From the NCBI RefSeq assembly GCF_009937955.1, contig NZ_AP018439.1:620001-684000 (forward strand): a DNA stretch of 64,000 nucleotides. The letters run 5' to 3'. This document shows positions 18,901 to 26,611 of the stretch, in pieces. The number at the start of each line of letters is the position of its first letter. Position 1 is the stretch's first letter. A program made the position numbers and the translations under genes. Source of the stretch: Undibacterium sp. KW1. GTDB taxonomy: Bacteria; Pseudomonadota; Gammaproteobacteria; Burkholderiales; Burkholderiaceae_D. The notes below the pieces were generated by a model. It was not told where the DNA came from. It searched no databases and worked only from the letters and a program-made list of their open reading frames with translations.

Positions 18901-19206
18901 CAACTGCGCCCTTATTTTCTCAGTGTGCTGTCACATGTGAACAAGGCGCGCACGGTCAAGAACCGCGTGATCCGTTTCCTGCAGGATCAGGGTTTGCTGT
19001 CTGAAGCACATGCGCAATTTGTCGCACAGATTTTCACGCGTCAGGTATTGACCGTAGCGATACAGGACAAGGCGCAATACATTCTGGGCCTGACGCAATT
19101 GCAGGCAGCGTATCCGGCACTGGCTGAATCAGCCGACTGGCCCATGCAGCTCGTTGCTCCACGCCTGCATCAAGATATAGCCACCATTTCTGCGGAGTCT
19201 GTATGA
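15901..19206 (+). CDS. HEAT/ARM-repeat protein of the retron operon
   Basis: An 1101-residue cytoplasmic protein. I start at ATG 15901 because GGAG lies 7 nt upstream; TTG 15856 and ATG 15895 are worse spaced. The first 90 residues may be a WGR-like domain, though the WGR triplet itself is not visible. From about residue 140 it is almost wholly alpha-helical, with HEAT-like units such as AAVPRLVELLGSADAMLDYCVAYAIGRCG. No catalytic motif seen. It overlaps the SWIM gene in an ATGA junction, and the retron RNA and RT follow. As I recall, an ARM-repeat protein plus a WH-SWIM protein defines type XIII retrons; its role would be effector scaffold or sensor. Confidence 0.8.
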   Translation: MQGMIKMVKLVRTSPTERHCEIELSQAPQGEGATPLYLVNVREGHPDAEWQESTRTPFPVALGQAQVLYAQVLASKLEQGFVDTSVPPSIPVTPAAQDQVKADAMQWGHSSQTLVQKISKPASVSGQEKILLDRLPPRAWSGMSRAERTRTVWRIGERRLSAAVPRLVELLGSADAMLDYCVAYAIGRCGDAGAKQAMHELSQRSKDAHVNHMARQAWLALATPEEAQQFAQDMITQWPIELLAAWQKAQQARDLQKGMDEVLLALLSAKSWGAWRHDDWLEQLDMIDQAGISSLARHLLLQQLRNLPVNLLVFRAFRHLYKTAEFRADAELFGILHQRFEKAWPLFLLSSNTSYVYLERRYVSYADEVKKTNTRVAYSSLTRDYLRRRTWRTLRRLGELESADFTSMATGVLLACDDAHADKAHIQRLVNWNYQSRSYTTELRFLSPYASWMVFNQLVHQHDSDVKTSRTALKWWIPATTDNLDYPPRTKRQEAFPKLWDAVPEKLLYLMQHSQCLGVHVFAARALVDNQAYCQQLSVEQLQGLLQSAYLPTKEFAFTIVKQRFAQQTPDLNWLMILLATDYQPAADFALGFIRKTPELYAQDAGLIVAMITSPSQGVRETCRLLAHATTAATRLLILSRLSIWARQTTMAANQIDTLRDDLQWLIQHVLAEQVAQLPDQDIAFWCDLLQSTNFWQQALATDILLAHPAGIAHVSPLTLRDLLQDADPGRQSLGSRLFAALPADVLRQQPDLVATLATALDARVRAAMTPVITQLATDATFSGKLLAHFIDVIFRSDNTDGEESVHADIINWCSGPLLTAIMAQPADMQWRLLQARSKGAQELGAMLLIQASGTLAASLSVLQWALLGRHAVLQVRLRAQHYFNQHVPEVRASLNDALRILDTRWPETRSFAADYFARNISADEWSLAQLLALCDHQQAAIQRLGRQLITRHFRMEDAAEYVLSLAQHPSANMQLFVSQWLEQSVQAYDDMQAALHHLQQLRPYFLSVLSHVNKARTVKNRVIRFLQDQGLLSEAHAQFVAQIFTRQVLTVAIQDKAQYILGLTQLQAAYPALAESADWPMQLVAPRLHQDIATISAESV

Positions 19207-20861
19207 AGTTTGAATACCGCTATTTTGGCAATAGCCAGGTGAATGACAGCGCCACTGCCACCAGCTTGCAGTTCGCGCCTGACACTTTGCGCACACCCAC
19301 GTATTTTTCCGCCACCCTGCAACCCACGCTGGCGCTGGCTTACCGCGAAGCGATCAGTGCCATGCATGATGTGGTGGTGTCTGATCTGCGCACCCAGCCC
19401 AAGGACAGGACGGCTTACTTCGCCTGGCTGGCAGAGAATGAGGCCAGCCTGCTGGCAGATTTCATGGCACAGGAAAAAGAGCTGCGCGAAAAGATCACGC
19501 CGCTCCGTGCAGAACTGACCAAGGTGCAGAATCAAAAATATAGCCTCATGCAACCTTTCTACAAGGCGCAGCGCGAATACTTTGATTACCTGTACAAAGA
19601 AAACCGCGACATGTGGATCGTCCTTGACCCTGTCATCACCGTGCATCCCGACAAGGTGTTCTTTGAATGCTTCAGCCGTGATGAATCAACTTATGCCAGC
19701 CTGAGTTGTCGCCACAGTGTATTCAAACATCTGGGTGAATTTGCCTGCGGTACTACGAATATTGATTATTCGTCTGCGCTGTATGAAGAGTTCCAAAAGA
19801 TACGCGCCTATAAAGAAACCCGTTTTGAAATCCAGGCCGATGGCTTCCAGGTGCAAACCGGTCATGACGAGCAATACCATGAGGCCAAGATAGACTTGCC
19901 AGACAGCTGGATGCGCGGTTTTTTGCAAGTCAGCACTGCTATGTCCATGCCTGCCCACAAGCTCGATTTGCACCCCATGGATGTGCATAGCATCTGCCAC
20001 ATCCTGCGCCGCAAGACTGAGCGGGTAGGGCCGCGCTCGATACGCTTCATCCTTGAGCCGGGTAAGCCCATCACCATGCTGTTTGAGCCATGGGGTATCA
20101 AGCTGGTATGTCAGCGTTCTGTCTTTACCGGCAAAGAGGCCGCAGAGGTCAGGATATGGGGCCGCCGTCGCTTGCTGACACTGGAACGCCTGATCGCAGT
20201 CGCCGACAAGTTCAGCGTCATGCTCATGGGAACAGGTTTGCCCAGCTTCTGGATCGCCCATCTGCCTGACATGGATTACACCCTGGGCTTATCTGGCTGG
20301 ACAGCCAATGACTGGTCACGCGCCGGGCAATTTGATTTGCTGGCACCGCGCCTTGATGTTGATGACACGACGGCACAAGCCGTGGCACATGCCTTGTCTT
20401 CGCAATGGTCAGCCAGCACCGCCAGCCTGGCGCAGCAATTGCAACTCGACAGCAAACTCGTGGCATCTGCCTTGACCGGCCTCATGCAGGCAGGCCGCGT
20501 CGTCTATGACGCGGTGGATCAGCTAGCCCGCTGGCGCGACCTGGTGCGCGAACCCATCAATGTTGCCAGCCTGCGCTTTGCCAGTGAACGTGAAGCGCTG
20601 GCCGCACAACTCGTGCATAAAAACCTTTTGCTTGATTTGCAGTCTGCCCGCGTCGCCGGTGGTGGCATCGAATGGAAAGCCAGTGTCAGCGCGAGTATCA
20701 CGAATACCAAGAAACTCAGCAAGACCATGATCAGGCTGGACAACGATGACAGGCTGGTCGAAGGCAATTGCAGTTGCGATTACTACGTGCGCAACCGTAT
20801 GTTCCGTGGGCCTTGTGAACATATGCTGGCTATCAGGCAAGTAGCCAATAGCAAGCAGTGA
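19203..20861 (+). CDS. Winged-helix / SWIM zinc-finger protein of the retron operon
   Basis: A 552-residue protein ending in a SWIM zinc finger: C523, C525, C538, H540 in the pattern CxCx12CxH. Before it, residues about 395-450 look like a winged helix (SLAQQLQLDSKLVASALTGL, then MQAGRVVYD). The N-terminal 350 residues are unrecognised. SWIM fingers bind DNA or proteins, so the msDNA is a natural ligand. Its start overlaps the stop of the HEAT-repeat gene, so the two are translated together. The retron non-coding RNA begins about 50 bp after its stop. E. coli YehQ is a distant relative by domain content. Confidence 0.85.
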   Translation: MKFEYRYFGNSQVNDSATATSLQFAPDTLRTPTYFSATLQPTLALAYREAISAMHDVVVSDLRTQPKDRTAYFAWLAENEASLLADFMAQEKELREKITPLRAELTKVQNQKYSLMQPFYKAQREYFDYLYKENRDMWIVLDPVITVHPDKVFFECFSRDESTYASLSCRHSVFKHLGEFACGTTNIDYSSALYEEFQKIRAYKETRFEIQADGFQVQTGHDEQYHEAKIDLPDSWMRGFLQVSTAMSMPAHKLDLHPMDVHSICHILRRKTERVGPRSIRFILEPGKPITMLFEPWGIKLVCQRSVFTGKEAAEVRIWGRRRLLTLERLIAVADKFSVMLMGTGLPSFWIAHLPDMDYTLGLSGWTANDWSRAGQFDLLAPRLDVDDTTAQAVAHALSSQWSASTASLAQQLQLDSKLVASALTGLMQAGRVVYDAVDQLARWRDLVREPINVASLRFASEREALAAQLVHKNLLLDLQSARVAGGGIEWKASVSASITNTKKLSKTMIRLDNDDRLVEGNCSCDYYVRNRMFRGPCEHMLAIRQVANSKQ

Positions 20862-20914
20862 TGACAAGCAGTGAGAGACCCAGCATTACAAGTTTTTACA
20901 TCGTAGTTATTTAC

Positions 20915-21181
20915 AGGAGGTGAGCAGGACATTAGAATAGATTTTGGCAGGAAGGCTCTTGCAATCCGGATGGTGTATCGCCATCCATGTTTTTTGCTTA
21001 GCTATGCATCACTGAGTTTCTCTTCACTGTGCCGGAAACGACTACCGGCGTGATGACGATGTGGATTCCGTGAACCCCATCACGCCGGTAGTCGTTTCCG
21101 GCGTCGAGTGGAGCCTCTCAGTCTGAAGGCTCTTCGATGAGCTTCCTGCCGCTTTCCCTTCTTTTGTCTGGCTCACCGTTT
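20915..21181 (+). ncRNA. Retron msr-msd non-coding RNA
   Basis: A region without a gene that folds in the retron plan. The ends pair as a nested a1/a2 helix: 20919-20930 with 21166-21177 (12 bp, one mismatch), AGAA/TTCT in between, and GGCAGGAAG (20946-20954) with CTTCCTGCC (21142-21150), extendable to 21139. Inside, an msr-type hairpin GGATGG/CCATCC (20968-20973, 20981-20986, loop TGTATCG) resembles the second msr hairpin of retron Ec86 as I remember it. Then comes the msd: ACTGAG/CTCAGT (21011-21016, 21117-21122), CTTCACT/AGTGGAG (21022-21028, 21107-21113) and a perfect 25-bp stem (21031-21055 with 21078-21102) with a 22-nt loop. G20961 just after a1 is a candidate priming guanosine. The RT gene follows. 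Confidence 0.88.
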
Positions 21182-21268
21182 TTGATTTATTTGGAAAACG
21201 TGAATTCTTTTGTCGCTCTTTGATATTTGCTGATACCAGCGCGCCAAAAGAAAACAGAGACCAGCGTC

Positions 21269-23212
21269 ATGACACAACAACAGCAAGCATCTGTACAAAA
21301 CGCATCTGACAAACCCCTGTCACAGATGACACGCGATGAATTGTATGCCCACCTGCGCACGACCACCAAAGATGCCGTGGTCTTGCAAGAGATGCGCCGC
21401 CTTGGCTTCTGGCCTGCCGATAGTGGCAAGCCATCGGTGACCGACGAACTCATCACACGCGAAGCTGCACTCAGTAAAGAATTAAATGACTTGACGGCCC
21501 AGTTACGCCGCGTGCAAGACCCCAAGGCAGCCCTGCGCGACATGCGCAAGCAACGCATGGCAGCAGCAAAAGAAAAGCGCGAACTGACCAAACAAAAACA
21601 TGCGCAATTGCGCCACGCCAGGGCACTGGCATGGCAAGAAAAACGCCAGAACGACATAGGCTATCTGGGCGACGGCGTTTCCACTGGCTTGAATTACACC
21701 AGCACCAATACCGAAAAGCTGGCGCGTTATCAATTGCCCGCGCTGCAAAAGTCGCTGGACCTCGCAACGGCGATGGGCATACCACTGGCCGAATTGCGCT
21801 TCATGAGTTTCCAGCGCAAGGTCAGCCAGGTCAGTCACTACCAACGATTCGCCATTCCCAAAAAGACTGGTGGTCAGCGTTTTATTTCTGCCCCCATGCC
21901 GCGCCTCAAGCGTTGCCAGTACTGGGTGCTGGATCACATCCTCGCCAAAGTACCTTGCCATCCTGCTGCCCATGGTTTTTTGCCGCAACATTCCATACTC
22001 AGCAATGCCTTGCCGCACGTGGGGCAGGCCGTAGTCATCAACCTTGATTTGAAAGACTTCTTCCCCAGCATAGAATATCCACGCGTCAAAGGTGTTTTCA
22101 AATCACTGGGTTATGGCGACCAGATTGCGACCCTGCTGGGCCTGCTGTGTACTGAACAGGCAACAGAAGAAGTGCGTGTTGATACGCAAACATATTTTGT
22201 CGCTGGCGAAAAACGCAGCCTGCCACAAGGTGCGCCATCCAGCCCGATGATCACGAACATCTTGTGCCATACCTTGGACAAGCGCCTGCATGCGGCAGCG
22301 ACCAAGCTGGGTTTTGTATATACCCGTTACGCCGATGATCTGACGTTTTCCAGCAAGCAAAAAGAACGCCCACCGGTCGGCAAACTCCTGTGGCGCGTCA
22401 AACAGATCATCGCCGATGAAGGCTTTACCCTGCATCCCGACAAGCAGCACATCATGCGTCACAGCCAAAAGCAGGAGGTCACCGGCATCGTCGTCAACCA
22501 CAGCCCGACGATCGATGCCAAGACCCTGCACCGCTTCCGCGCCACCTTGCACCAGGTAGAAAAAAATGGTCCGGCTGGTTATCACTGGAATGGCAATACC
22601 GATGTCTTGTCAGCACTGGAAGGCTATGCCCGCTATGTCTGCATGGTCAATCCTGTAAAAGGTAAACCATGGCTGCAACGCATTAAGGCTTTGCGAGCGC
22701 AATATGCAGAGCAGTCAGCAACCCCGCAGTCAGCATTACGTCCGGTAAGGCCTACGCTACGCCAGCAAGTCGCCAGCGGCAAGACACCGCAAAGAGCAAA
22801 CGGCCAGGACTGGTGGCAAGTACAGCAAGCCGCTGCCCCCGTGCTGGAGCAAACTGCGCAGCAAGTGGCGGAAGAGAAGAAGGCTGTAAAACAAGCTGCG
22901 AAGGAAGAAAAGAAAGCTGCGGCAGCACCCAAAGCCTGGCAATTTGATAGCGCAAACAATAATGGCAATCAGGCAGCCAACGCGGCAAACCAATATACTG
23001 CGGCAGAAAAAAACAAACTCAGCAAGCGCCTCTATGGCACGCTGGGCCGCGTCTTTCAGGTTCTTTTGTGCACTATATTTTCAGCCAGCCTGCATAGCCT
23101 ATATCCGCTGACATTTGGCATCGCATTGGTTTCCTTGAGCCTGATCACTGGCCGCAGCAGCCTGGTGTGGGTCATGGTGATGCTGGCTTTGAGTGTGGTT
23201 TTGTTGAGTTGA
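21269..23212 (+). CDS. Retron-type reverse transcriptase with C-terminal membrane helices
   Basis: A 647-residue protein from ATG 21269 (an upstream in-frame TTG at 21227 is unlikely). Residues about 20-125 are charged and coiled-coil-like. The RT domain (about 190-450) has retron features: NALPHVG (NAxxH type), NLDLKDFFPSI with the first metal-binding aspartate, QGAPSSP, catalytic YADD (Y354-D357), and VTGIVVN. It should copy the msd part of the RNA just upstream into branched msDNA. After a K/A/Q-rich linker (about 545-580) come two hydrophobic helices near the C-terminus (LVWVMVMLALSVVLLS at the end), so the protein may be membrane-tethered, which is unusual for a retron RT. Confidence 0.9.
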   Translation: MTQQQQASVQNASDKPLSQMTRDELYAHLRTTTKDAVVLQEMRRLGFWPADSGKPSVTDELITREAALSKELNDLTAQLRRVQDPKAALRDMRKQRMAAAKEKRELTKQKHAQLRHARALAWQEKRQNDIGYLGDGVSTGLNYTSTNTEKLARYQLPALQKSLDLATAMGIPLAELRFMSFQRKVSQVSHYQRFAIPKKTGGQRFISAPMPRLKRCQYWVLDHILAKVPCHPAAHGFLPQHSILSNALPHVGQAVVINLDLKDFFPSIEYPRVKGVFKSLGYGDQIATLLGLLCTEQATEEVRVDTQTYFVAGEKRSLPQGAPSSPMITNILCHTLDKRLHAAATKLGFVYTRYADDLTFSSKQKERPPVGKLLWRVKQIIADEGFTLHPDKQHIMRHSQKQEVTGIVVNHSPTIDAKTLHRFRATLHQVEKNGPAGYHWNGNTDVLSALEGYARYVCMVNPVKGKPWLQRIKALRAQYAEQSATPQSALRPVRPTLRQQVASGKTPQRANGQDWWQVQQAAAPVLEQTAQQVAEEKKAVKQAAKEEKKAAAAPKAWQFDSANNNGNQAANAANQYTAAEKNKLSKRLYGTLGRVFQVLLCTIFSASLHSLYPLTFGIALVSLSLITGRSSLVWVMVMLALSVVLLS

Positions 23213-23220
23213 GTAGCCCG

Positions 23221-23297
23221 GTAGGGTGCGCCGTGCGCACCGTCTTTGAATAACAGCAATCGTATTTTTCAACGATGGTGCGCACGGCGCACCCTAC
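23221..23297. repeat. REP palindrome, family 1, copy 1
   Basis: Inverted repeat: GTAGGGTGCGCCGTGCGCAC at 23221-23240 pairs with its complement ending at 23297, around a 33-nt middle containing AACAGCAATCGTATTTTTC. It is immediately downstream of both the RT gene and the transposase gene, which converge on it, and may act as a terminator. Confidence 0.9.
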
Positions 23298-23307
23298 TAT
23301 CGGTGAT

Positions 23308-23853
23308 TTATTCACCAAAATCATGATACTCATTCATTGATGTGCTAATTCCCCACTCTGGTGACAATATTCCTTCTTTGACGTAGCGATGAAATGTGGA
23401 GTAAGACCAATCCCCTGCGCGTTTAACCAAATCATGCTTGACTGGATTCCAGTGAATGTAATCAACATGTCTGGCGAAATCTTCGTCATCCCGGATTTGA
23501 TGTTCCCAGAAACGACGTTGCCATATTCCGGATTCTCTTCTTGATGTACGGGACGAAGATAATTCTTCTACACCGAAATTCTTAGCGCACGCTTGCGTTA
23601 CCAGTCGTTTGATCATAGACCAGCGCATGGAGAAATCTGCATCGTCTTGAGGTAAAGTCCAGATGCAATGCAAATGATCGGGCAGTAATACCCAGGCATC
23701 AATCTCGAAAGGATGTGAAATGCGGGTTTGTTGTATCGCTGCGCGCAATGATAGCCGTATCGCAGGCTTGGTCAATATTGGTCTTCGGTGGAGGCTGGTT
23801 AAAGTAAAAAAATAACTTGCGCCTTTAATTCGCGACCGTCGATAGTTGGGCAT
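23308..23853 (-). CDS. REP-associated tyrosine transposase (RAYT, Y1 family)
   Basis: A 181-residue TnpA_REP/Y1_Tnp protein. It begins MPNYRRSRIKGASYFFTLT, carries the HUH metal motif in LLPDHLHCIWTL (HLH) and the conserved YIHWNPVKHDLV with the catalytic tyrosine region near residues 131-142. RAYTs nick REP hairpins with a single tyrosine and spread them. It is flanked by family 1 REP elements on both sides (23221-23297 and 23883-23958), the usual arrangement for an active or recently active RAYT. Confidence 0.93.
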   Translation of the reverse strand: MPNYRRSRIKGASYFFTLTSLHRRPILTKPAIRLSLRAAIQQTRISHPFEIDAWVLLPDHLHCIWTLPQDDADFSMRWSMIKRLVTQACAKNFGVEELSSSRTSRRESGIWQRRFWEHQIRDDEDFARHVDYIHWNPVKHDLVKRAGDWSYSTFHRYVKEGILSPEWGISTSMNEYHDFGE

Positions 23854-23882
23854 AAAAATATACGCTTAGAGTTCGCCATCTT

Positions 23883-23958
23883 GTAGGGTGCGCCGTGCGC
23901 ACCGTCTTTGAATAACAGCAATCGTATTTTTAAGAGTGGTGCGCACGGCGCACCCTAC
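23883..23958. repeat. REP palindrome, family 1, copy 2
   Basis: Same arms and almost the same middle as the copy at 23221-23297, with one small difference (TTTTTAAGAG instead of TTTTTCAACGA). It sits just upstream of the RAYT start, so the gene is bracketed by REPs. Confidence 0.9.
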
Positions 23959-24039
23959 GAAATTACACATATCGCGAATATTTTACGCTAACGTATTGAT
24001 TGCTTTTCATTGAGTGTGAGCGTAATTTAATAATATCCA

Positions 24040-24118
24040 GTAGGGTGTGCCATGCGCACCATTTTTTTGATCAACAGCAATCGTATTTTTCAACGATGGT
24101 GCGCACGGCGCACCCTAC
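24040..24118. repeat. REP palindrome, family 1, copy 3
   Basis: Left arm GTAGGGTGTGCCATGCGCAC carries two changes relative to the other copies; the right arm (to 24118) is unchanged. About 80 bp of unique sequence separates it from copy 2. Confidence 0.88.
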
Positions 24119-24127
24119 ATAGACCCA

Positions 24128-24877
24128 TCACTTGCGGCCAGCAAAAGCACTATTGAGGCGCTTGACCAGATCACGGTTCATGGCTTTGGTATCGCTATTC
24201 CAGTGCCGCATGTTTTGCTGGATTTCTGCGTATTGCGCATCGGCGATACTTTGCTCACCTGCCTGCAAGGCCCAGAGGGCATATTCAACGCGCGTCTCCA
24301 TGCTGCCAAAACGGGCTACCGCATCAGCAAAGGTGGTGCCTGCTTCTTGCTGGCGGCTGGCTGCTACATAGGCCCTGCCAAGCAACAGGGCTTGCTGTTC
24401 TGGCCTGTGATTGGGCTGGTCTTTGCTTACTGCCAGTAGCAAAGTGATGGCCTCTTCAGCCTGACCATGCAAGATCTTTGCTTCGGCGGCATTCATGCGG
24501 ATGACCGCGTCACTGGCAAAAGGCCCTTGCAGGCAGATATCATATTGTTGCACTGCCTTGGCAGTATCACCGGCATCCAGATAGGCATTTGCCAGGCGCA
24601 TCTGGTTTTGTGCTGTTGGCACCAGATCAAAGGCCTGCTGTGCTTCACGCAGCTCGCGGCCAGGGTTCAGGCTTTTGGCGGCGGCAATCACGGTCTTGCG
24701 CATGCCGCGCTCCAGGCGCGATTCTGGCAAAAATACTGCAAAGAAATACACCGCGCTACCCAGCAAGGGAAACATGAATAAAATCATCAGCCAGTACATT
24801 TCGCGTTTGTTGCGCATGGCGTGCACCGCAAAAAACAGGGCGATGAGAAAATGAAAACCTGCTCCGATATATGGCAT
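24128..24877 (-). CDS. TPR-repeat membrane protein with PLDc_N-like N-terminus
   Basis: A 249-residue protein. Residues 1-50 contain two membrane helices (FHFLIALFFAVHAMRN and YWLMILFMFPLLGSAVYFF) like the cardiolipin-synthase N-terminal domain, so the bulk faces the cytoplasm. The rest consists of tetratricopeptide-like helices (NQMRLANAYLDAGDTAKAVQ; YDICLQGPF; ALLLGRAYVAASRQQEA). TPRs act as protein-binding scaffolds. No partner is evident; it is transcribed alone, 10 bp from a REP element at its 3' end. Confidence 0.75.
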   Translation of the reverse strand: MPYIGAGFHFLIALFFAVHAMRNKREMYWLMILFMFPLLGSAVYFFAVFLPESRLERGMRKTVIAAAKSLNPGRELREAQQAFDLVPTAQNQMRLANAYLDAGDTAKAVQQYDICLQGPFASDAVIRMNAAEAKILHGQAEEAITLLLAVSKDQPNHRPEQQALLLGRAYVAASRQQEAGTTFADAVARFGSMETRVEYALWALQAGEQSIADAQYAEIQQNMRHWNSDTKAMNRDLVKRLNSAFAGRK

Positions 24878-25127
24878 AAAAATAAGTGGTAAAAATAGAG
24901 GGCAAATGCATCCTGTACATCTGGAAGTATCCAGCTAATGTGTGCAGATCAGGATGCAACAGGGAGGTAAAACAGTCTAAAACAGCCTAAAAAACAGCGT
25001 AGCGAGACTGCCAGCTATCATTTTACCATCAGACGAAAGAGGGGGAGCTTGATTCCTGCTGGCCGTGTTCAAACGATCACGGCCAGTCAGCGTGGGGGGC
25101 AAAAATGCAGGTCAGCCTGGGTCAGAT

Positions 25128-25598
25128 TTATTTATAGATGCCGCAAGCAAAATAAATCTCATCTACCCGTTCTACATAAGTACTTTTTTGCTCCAGCGCC
25201 TTGGTTACAGGGTTTGGCCATTTGTAATCGACCCAGCCTTTGCCCTCTTTGCTGGCTGCCACTTCATTGATTTTTTTGACGAAGAAAACACCATCGCCAT
25301 CACGCAATTCACCCAGGGGTTTGCCTAGCAATTTGGGGTTGCCACCATGGGCGAGGGTGACACCGCCAGGTTTGACCGTACCGGCAAACACATACAAATC
25401 CTTGTAAATGAACTGCCCCTTGGGGTCATTCACCGCGGCATAGGTTTTTTCAGGACCATTCGCTTTGTAGTAGGTAACGACCTTTTTGATCATGTCGATT
25501 GCTTCTTGTGCAGTCGCATGGTCGGCGGCAAATGCGCTACCCTGGGCAAGCAATGACAGGGATAAAGCGACAAGGATGTTTTTGAAAAATTGTCTCAT
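25128..25598 (-). CDS. Exported single-Cache-domain protein
   Basis: A 156-residue periplasmic protein: signal peptide to about residue 24 (ending AFAAD), then a small Cache domain with the typical features AAVNDPKGQFIYKDLYVFA (residues 58-76) and GWVDYKWPNP. Stand-alone Cache proteins of this kind bind small ligands, and many are fused to chemoreceptors, but here no signalling domain follows. The final segment YVERVDEIYFACGIYK is typical of the family. Ligand unknown. Confidence 0.85.
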   Translation of the reverse strand: MRQFFKNILVALSLSLLAQGSAFAADHATAQEAIDMIKKVVTYYKANGPEKTYAAVNDPKGQFIYKDLYVFAGTVKPGGVTLAHGGNPKLLGKPLGELRDGDGVFFVKKINEVAASKEGKGWVDYKWPNPVTKALEQKSTYVERVDEIYFACGIYK

Positions 25599-25846
25599 GA
25601 TGTCTCCGGTATGTGTTTTTATGGCGTGGCCAAATGCCTGACCGTAACGAGCAACGGCGAATCCAGAGTAGGCTTTGCAGGCTGGTTTGGCAATACAAAG
25701 ACCACACTTTTTCTTTCAGCATCGGGCTACAAGAAAACAATACCAGATTTCCATGTGGAAATGTTGATGTTTTTTTCAGCAGCTTTGTGAATCAATGTGA
25801 CGGCTATCCGTGGCTATCAGTGGCTATCAATGTGTATGATTGGCGA

Positions 25847-26611
25847 TCACACAGGTTTTTGTTCAGCACTAAACAGCTTGATGTCACTCAATAACCCAGC
25901 TACCGCAGTATCGATGATCTGCTGCCCCAGTTCTATCGTCGCCAGGCTGGAGTCGGCACCGATGCGGCCATCCGGGAAACGGGCGCGGTAATCGAGGGCA
26001 TCAAGGATGGGGCCAGTCGGCGGAATTTTTGGTGTCAGCTCTACCTGACGCACCTGCTCAGGGTAAGCAGCGTAGGTGACCGCGATTTCTGAGGGAGTCG
26101 CATGCGAGCCATGGCCAACCGGGAACATCTCATGGCATAGCGGCGCAACGCCAGGCAAATCCCACCAGTTCCTGAGTTTCAAGGTCAGCGGGCAAGCCTT
26201 GTTGTTGTACGAATAATGCGAATAAATTTGCGAGAAAGCCGCCTCAATGGTGGCGATATTGCCACCGTGGCCGTTCAAAAAATAAATGTGGTCGAAGCCA
26301 TGGCGCGCCAGCGACAAGACCCAGTCTTCAATCGCCGCCATGAAGGTTGAAGGGCGCAGCGAAATCGTCCCGGCAAAGCCCAGGTGATGCTGCGCCATGC
26401 CGATGTTGAAGGTGGGTGCCAGCATCATGGCCTGGCCGTTTTGCTGGGCGATTTTTTCGGTGGCAGTGGCGATGATCTCTGGACACATCCAGTCAGTCCC
26501 CAGCAAACCCATGGGGCCGTGTTGCTCATTCGAGCCTATGGGGATAATGACGGTTTTGGACGTGTTCAAAAAAGCCGTGATTTCGGGCCAGGTGGAGTAG
26601 GCGAGACGCAT
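25847..26611 (-). CDS. Creatininase family amidohydrolase
   Basis: A 254-residue protein of the creatininase/mycofactocin MftE superfamily. Metal ligands are visible in GSNEQHGPMG (E28, H30), LGTDWM (D39), LNGHGGN (His near residue 114) and the later HATPSE. These enzymes hydrolyse small amides, such as creatinine or formamide derivatives in riboflavin and cofactor metabolism. No creatine pathway genes or mycofactocin genes are adjacent, so the substrate is open. A stand-alone gene with upstream space of about 500 bp. Confidence 0.88.
   Translation of the reverse strand: MRLAYSTWPEITAFLNTSKTVIIPIGSNEQHGPMGLLGTDWMCPEIIATATEKIAQQNGQAMMLAPTFNIGMAQHHLGFAGTISLRPSTFMAAIEDWVLSLARHGFDHIYFLNGHGGNIATIEAAFSQIYSHYSYNNKACPLTLKLRNWWDLPGVAPLCHEMFPVGHGSHATPSEIAVTYAAYPEQVRQVELTPKIPPTGPILDALDYRARFPDGRIGADSSLATIELGQQIIDTAVAGLLSDIKLFSAEQKPV

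Noticed and set aside
21227..21268. Earlier TTG start for the reverse transcriptase
   Set aside because: The extra 14 residues have no support and the region follows directly on the retron RNA; ATG 21269 is preferred, though its own ribosome binding site is weak.
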